The notes under the pieces were generated by a model. It saw nothing but the letters and a program-made list of their open reading frames with translations. It did not search any database and was not told the DNA's origin. Position numbers and translations under genes: made by a program. A stretch of DNA of 64,000 nucleotides from Vigna angularis (taxonomy: Eukaryota > Streptophyta > Magnoliopsida > Fabales > Fabaceae), in the NCBI RefSeq assembly GCF_016808095.1, contig NC_068970.1, positions 48,767,630 through 48,831,629 on the forward strand. Direction: 5' to 3'. This document shows, one piece after another, positions 60,845 to 64,000 of this stretch; position 1 is the first letter of the stretch, and every line of letters begins with the position of its first letter.

Positions 60845-61265
60845 GCAGAGTCGCTATGCGAGTTGTCTCGCATAGCGAGACCTTGTAGAGGGTGTTCACT
60901 GTTTGAGTCATTCGCTGTGCGAGCTGGTGCGCTGTGTAAATGACCAGAGGGTGCTGCTCTCTATTTGTGGATTCGCCTAGCGAATCCGGTCGCTATGCGA
61001 CTGGTGGTGGTCTGGAACCATTGCCAATTTAATTCAAAAGGCAAATGGGGCGCATAACAAGAGTTTTAGGGGGGGGGGGGGGGCTGGTTTCTGTCTAAGC
61101 TCTCGCATAGCGACCTGGGTGCACTATGCAAAAGGTGTGAATATTGGTGCCACCTGCGAGTTAATTCGCATAGCGAATTAAGTGGGTGCACTATGCGAGG
61201 GACATGAGGTACAACACCTCAGCGAGTTAATTCGCCTTGCGAGTGGGGGTGCGTTGTGCGAATCC
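60845..61265. repeat. TCGCATAGCGA palindrome array
   Basis: At least nine variants of TCGCATAGCGA lie in about 420 bp: AGTCGCTATGCGAG, TCTCGCATAGCGAGA, TTCGCTGTGCGAG, ATTCGCCTAGCGAAT, GGTCGCTATGCGAC, CTCGCATAGCGACC, AATTCGCATAGCGAATT, GCACTATGCGAGG and TTCGCCTTGCGAG. Several extend to perfect palindromes of 15 or more bases. Confidence 0.92.
61069..61083. repeat. 15-G homopolymer
   Basis: Fifteen consecutive G residues on the plus strand within the palindrome-array LTR. The length should be treated cautiously because homopolymers are error-prone. Confidence 0.9.
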
Positions 61266-62227
61266 TTCGAGTCCAGTCTTCTCTTTTGCTCTCTTTTTGG
61301 TTGAATTAAGTGTGTGAAATGTTTGGAATGCATAATATGATGGTGGTAATGTGATTATATTAAAAGTATGTGAGTGTATGAAACATGTTTGGTGATTGAA
61401 AGTATGTGGTCTTAAAAGTATGGTTGATGGACGTAATTCCATGGATCCCAAAGGGAGGTTACATGGTGGTGCCCTATATTACTGGACGTAATTCCATGAT
61501 CTTCAAGGAGAAGATTCATGGTGGTGCCCTTAGTGTTTAGAATGATTTGCATGGTAGCTTAGTCTTGGGGGTTATCCTGAAACTACAATGGTCAATCATT
61601 CTCAAGTAGAGAGGATTGAATAATGTCGTGAGTAGTAGCAGGAGGTTCTAGTCTTGGGTGCTTCCAGTATGGCCCAAGGTGAGTGATAACGGATTAACCT
61701 CGTGAGTGTGGTAGGGTGAAACCCATTGGCAATGACTTTGCAAAGTAGTAGAGGCCACCACGAGTGCATGACCTGCCATAGCTCGACAATCATTCTAAGT
61801 CCGGACGAGTCAAGTTTAAGTGCAACAAGTCATGTTTGTATAGTCTAATATATCTGTCTTTATTTGCATATTGTGTGTGAATGTTATAACATGATTTTAT
61901 ATCTAGCTCACCCTTGCTTATGTGTTGTGTTTTGCTTGGGTATGCTTTTCTTTTATAATGATCATCCACTTAGATGTGAGCAGAGGTGGATGAGGTGCCT
62001 CTGGAGCAGGCTTTGGAGGAAGATGATGCTGCTGCTTAGTCTAATTAGGACTCTTAGGGGTTTCTTATCTTTTTGAAATACTCTATTATGTTTAAGTTTT
62101 AAATTAGGACTTATTTTGGGATGACTGTAACTTTAATACTTTACTTACAGTCTACTTCTAACTATTCTCTTATATTAAAATGTGGACTTACTATATTATA
62201 TGCTTCTATATAATCTGGGATGTTACA

Positions 62228-64000
62228 AGTATGAAAACTAATGTCAAACATAATAACATTCAAAAATAGGTAATGTAAGTTATCAAACACATAAGTTAAT
62301 ATAAGCAAAAAAAGTCGTGTAATACATTCATGGAATAGTAAGCAACTTAATAATCTAAATGATGAAGAATTAAGTTAACATTCTGATTCAGGTAAGCAAA
62401 TTATTGGTTCATGTGGAGGGATAGGTTTGCCAAGTTATCTTCAATACGCTGAACCCGCACCTACATTTAAGCATATGCTGCATGATGTGATGAGGCTAAT
62501 TTAAAGAAGGTTTATCTAGATGAAACGCTTAAAACATAAAAAAACATTCAAGCAAATTTAAAGAAGGAATGCAAATGTAAATGAAAGATGCTAGACGATC
62601 CTAAGTGAAAGTGAAAGTGACACTTTGAGCCCTTTGACACACTTTCACACTAAGAAGTGGAAACTAAGCTATTACAATGTTCAATGGTGCACTTGGAATT
62701 GCTTGAAAAACATTTTTCCAAGACACTTAAGTTGCAAATGAAAAAGCATATTAAACCTCAAAGGTTCCGTGATATAATGAATGAAAAACACTTGAAACTA
62801 ATACAAGTGAAAAGGTGAAACTGCAATGGCTGTAATTGGTGCAGATCCAAAATGATTGGAAAAAGATGTTGTGATGGTCAAAGAAGTGTTGCTGGATCAG
62901 GAAGCAAAAGACAGCTTGAAGATTAACTCTTGAAGCCAATTCAGCAATTTCTCCACTTCCTAGTATGCTACCATGTTGGAGAAGGGTTCTTGCAGCTAGG
63001 AGACTTCAAGAAATGTCACAACACCAATGCACAAAATCAAACCAGTCACACCAAAATTCTATTACTGCACCACTTTTTTTTTCCCGTTAAAACAGATTGG
63101 AATGCACAAATGGAAGCCAAACAAGTTGAATTCAAGTGAGTTTGAGCGTTGAATCAAAGGTGGGACTTAAAAGGAACCTAGGAAAGGCACTATAACATAT
63201 TAAACAATCAAGAAAATAAAAAACACAGGTCAAATTCGAAGTGCAGTAAAGTGTTTGATAAAAATTCCAAAGTGTTTGATGAAAGTCCCCAAAGAAGTGC
63301 AATTTTTTTGGATTTTTGATTTTTGGGGTCAAAACTGGATTGCTTGGTTTTCTTTTTCTTTTTATGGATGTTCTATAATGTTTTGATCATATCATTCCAT
63401 TTGGAAACATGAAACCAGCTCTTGCCAATCCAGAATTGAAATTTAAAGATTGGAAATTTTCAAACAGCACTAAAATTGAATTCTGCACCAGAAAATCACA
63501 CTTAAAGTGGTGCTTTTAAACCCAAAAATGTTGGAAGTGTTTGAACAGCTTAAGTGATGCTTCAAGGAACTTTATATCATAAATTTGAAGGTGTGAAAAC
63601 ACTTAAACAACAAAGAAACAGGCTGCACAACAAAATCATTGGCCTACTTCCAAATTTAGGCAAAATTGATGGTTTAGATGGTGATTTGCATATAGGCTCA
63701 AAACTGACCAAATGAACAGTGCACACAAGTTTGGAATGGTAAAACAAACTTGCGCAAATGTGAAGAAAGCACTGAAACAGCCAGATTCATCAAATGACAG
63801 TAGCAATTGCCAAAAATGCAGAAATATTCCACCAAAATATCACTAGAAAAGGCTTTTAAATTGGTGGTTTTAAACCCAAAATTTGTAGGAAGTGATGCAA
63901 CAACTATATTGAGTGATCAAACAACTTTGTAAAATGATTTTACAGATGTAATTGCTAGATTACAATTTTACTTTTATAATTAAAATTAGTATAAAATAAA
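62228..64000. other. Repetitive intergenic DNA
   Basis: No gene is supported. Two related segments containing GCTTTTAAACCCAAAAATGTT / GGTTTTAAACCCAAAATTTGT and GGAAGTG...AGTGAT (near 63510-63555 and 63865-63920) suggest an old duplication inside a repeat. The short frames have no domains. Confidence 0.5.

Larger units (their letters stand above)
59641..62227 (+). mobile_element. LTR of the TGTAACATC family (copy D)
   Basis: Ends CTGGGATGTTACA at 62227, the complement of the start of the solo LTR at 38121. It shares GTAGGGTGAAACCCATTGGC and GATGCTGCTGC-type segments with 31-32.5 kb. A CT-rich stretch (59825-59920) and ACTAAGCCACTGG precede a possible donor (GGTAAGTCC near 60000). AGTAT occurs on both sides (59636-59640 and 62228-62232), but the left end would then start GA rather than TG, so that boundary is tentative. 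A TCGCATAGCGA array and a 15-G run lie inside. Confidence 0.6.

Noticed and set aside
59641..62227. Treating AGTAT on both sides as proof of a complete LTR
   Set aside because: The left end would begin GA instead of TG and AGTAT is a common AT-rich word, so I kept the boundary tentative.
1..64000. tRNA, rRNA, CRISPR arrays or bacterial-type operons
   Set aside because: No tRNA arm pattern stood out on either strand by eye. Repeats with regular spacing are transposon minisatellites with diverged units, not CRISPR. A tRNA search program would be decisive.

Overview
This 64 kb window is AT-rich plant nuclear DNA. It is most likely from a papilionoid legume of the bean/cowpea/soybean type. That is an inference from the repeat style (LTRs, MITEs, Mutator and PIF elements of a kind I associate with legumes) and from the plant genes; I ran no database search. 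Splice sites, transit peptides and TATA boxes are all of plant type.

Four host genes can be supported. (1) A GPI-anchored non-specific lipid transfer protein is on the minus strand at 9343-10787, in three exons that include a 27-nt micro-exon. (2) LHCB6, the CP24 antenna protein of photosystem II, is on the plus strand at 33187-34169 in two exons. (3) A plastid FabZ 3-hydroxyacyl-ACP dehydratase is on the minus strand at 34586-35800. Its central exon is missing and its remaining exons do not join in frame. (4) An intronless Hyccin-family gene, for a subunit of the plant PI4K-alpha1 plasma-membrane complex, is on the plus strand at 42093-43187. CP24 and FabZ converge tail to tail with about 415 bp between them. 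Their products share only the plastid as a location.

Most of the rest is transposon material, often nested. 0.4-1.4 kb holds a decayed Copia polymerase/RNase H. 3.0-5.3 kb holds a Gypsy-type LTR interrupted by a solo LTR. 5.4-5.7 kb and 49.8-50.6 kb hold two decayed MULE/FAR1-like transposase fragments. 11.7-12.0 kb is a fold-back MITE with a 9-bp target duplication. 12.0-20.3 kb is an LTR mosaic that contains another solo LTR and a very recent 2,485-bp tandem duplication. 22.2-23.7 kb looks like a Pack-MULE carrying F-box and At4g22758-like gene fragments. 28.5-30.7 kb is a Gypsy-like 5' LTR, primer-binding site and gag relic. 31-32.5, 38.1-40.3 and 59.6-62.2 kb hold members of one LTR family. 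46.8-49.7 kb is a nest of MITE, fold-back element and solo LTR. 53.4-58.9 kb is a complete 5.5 kb PIF/Harbinger element with an intact transposase and a Myb-like second gene that carries one premature stop.

Four solo LTRs have exact TG...CA ends and exact 5-bp target duplications: 3228-4777, 14051-15218, 38121-40299 and 47115-48568. The most unusual theme is that several apparently unrelated elements each carry an array of short CpG-containing palindromes, with a different core in each family (ATCGAT, GCGCTCAGCGC, TCGCATAGCGA, TCGTTGGACGA, GGATTTCGAAATCC, ATCCGGAT).
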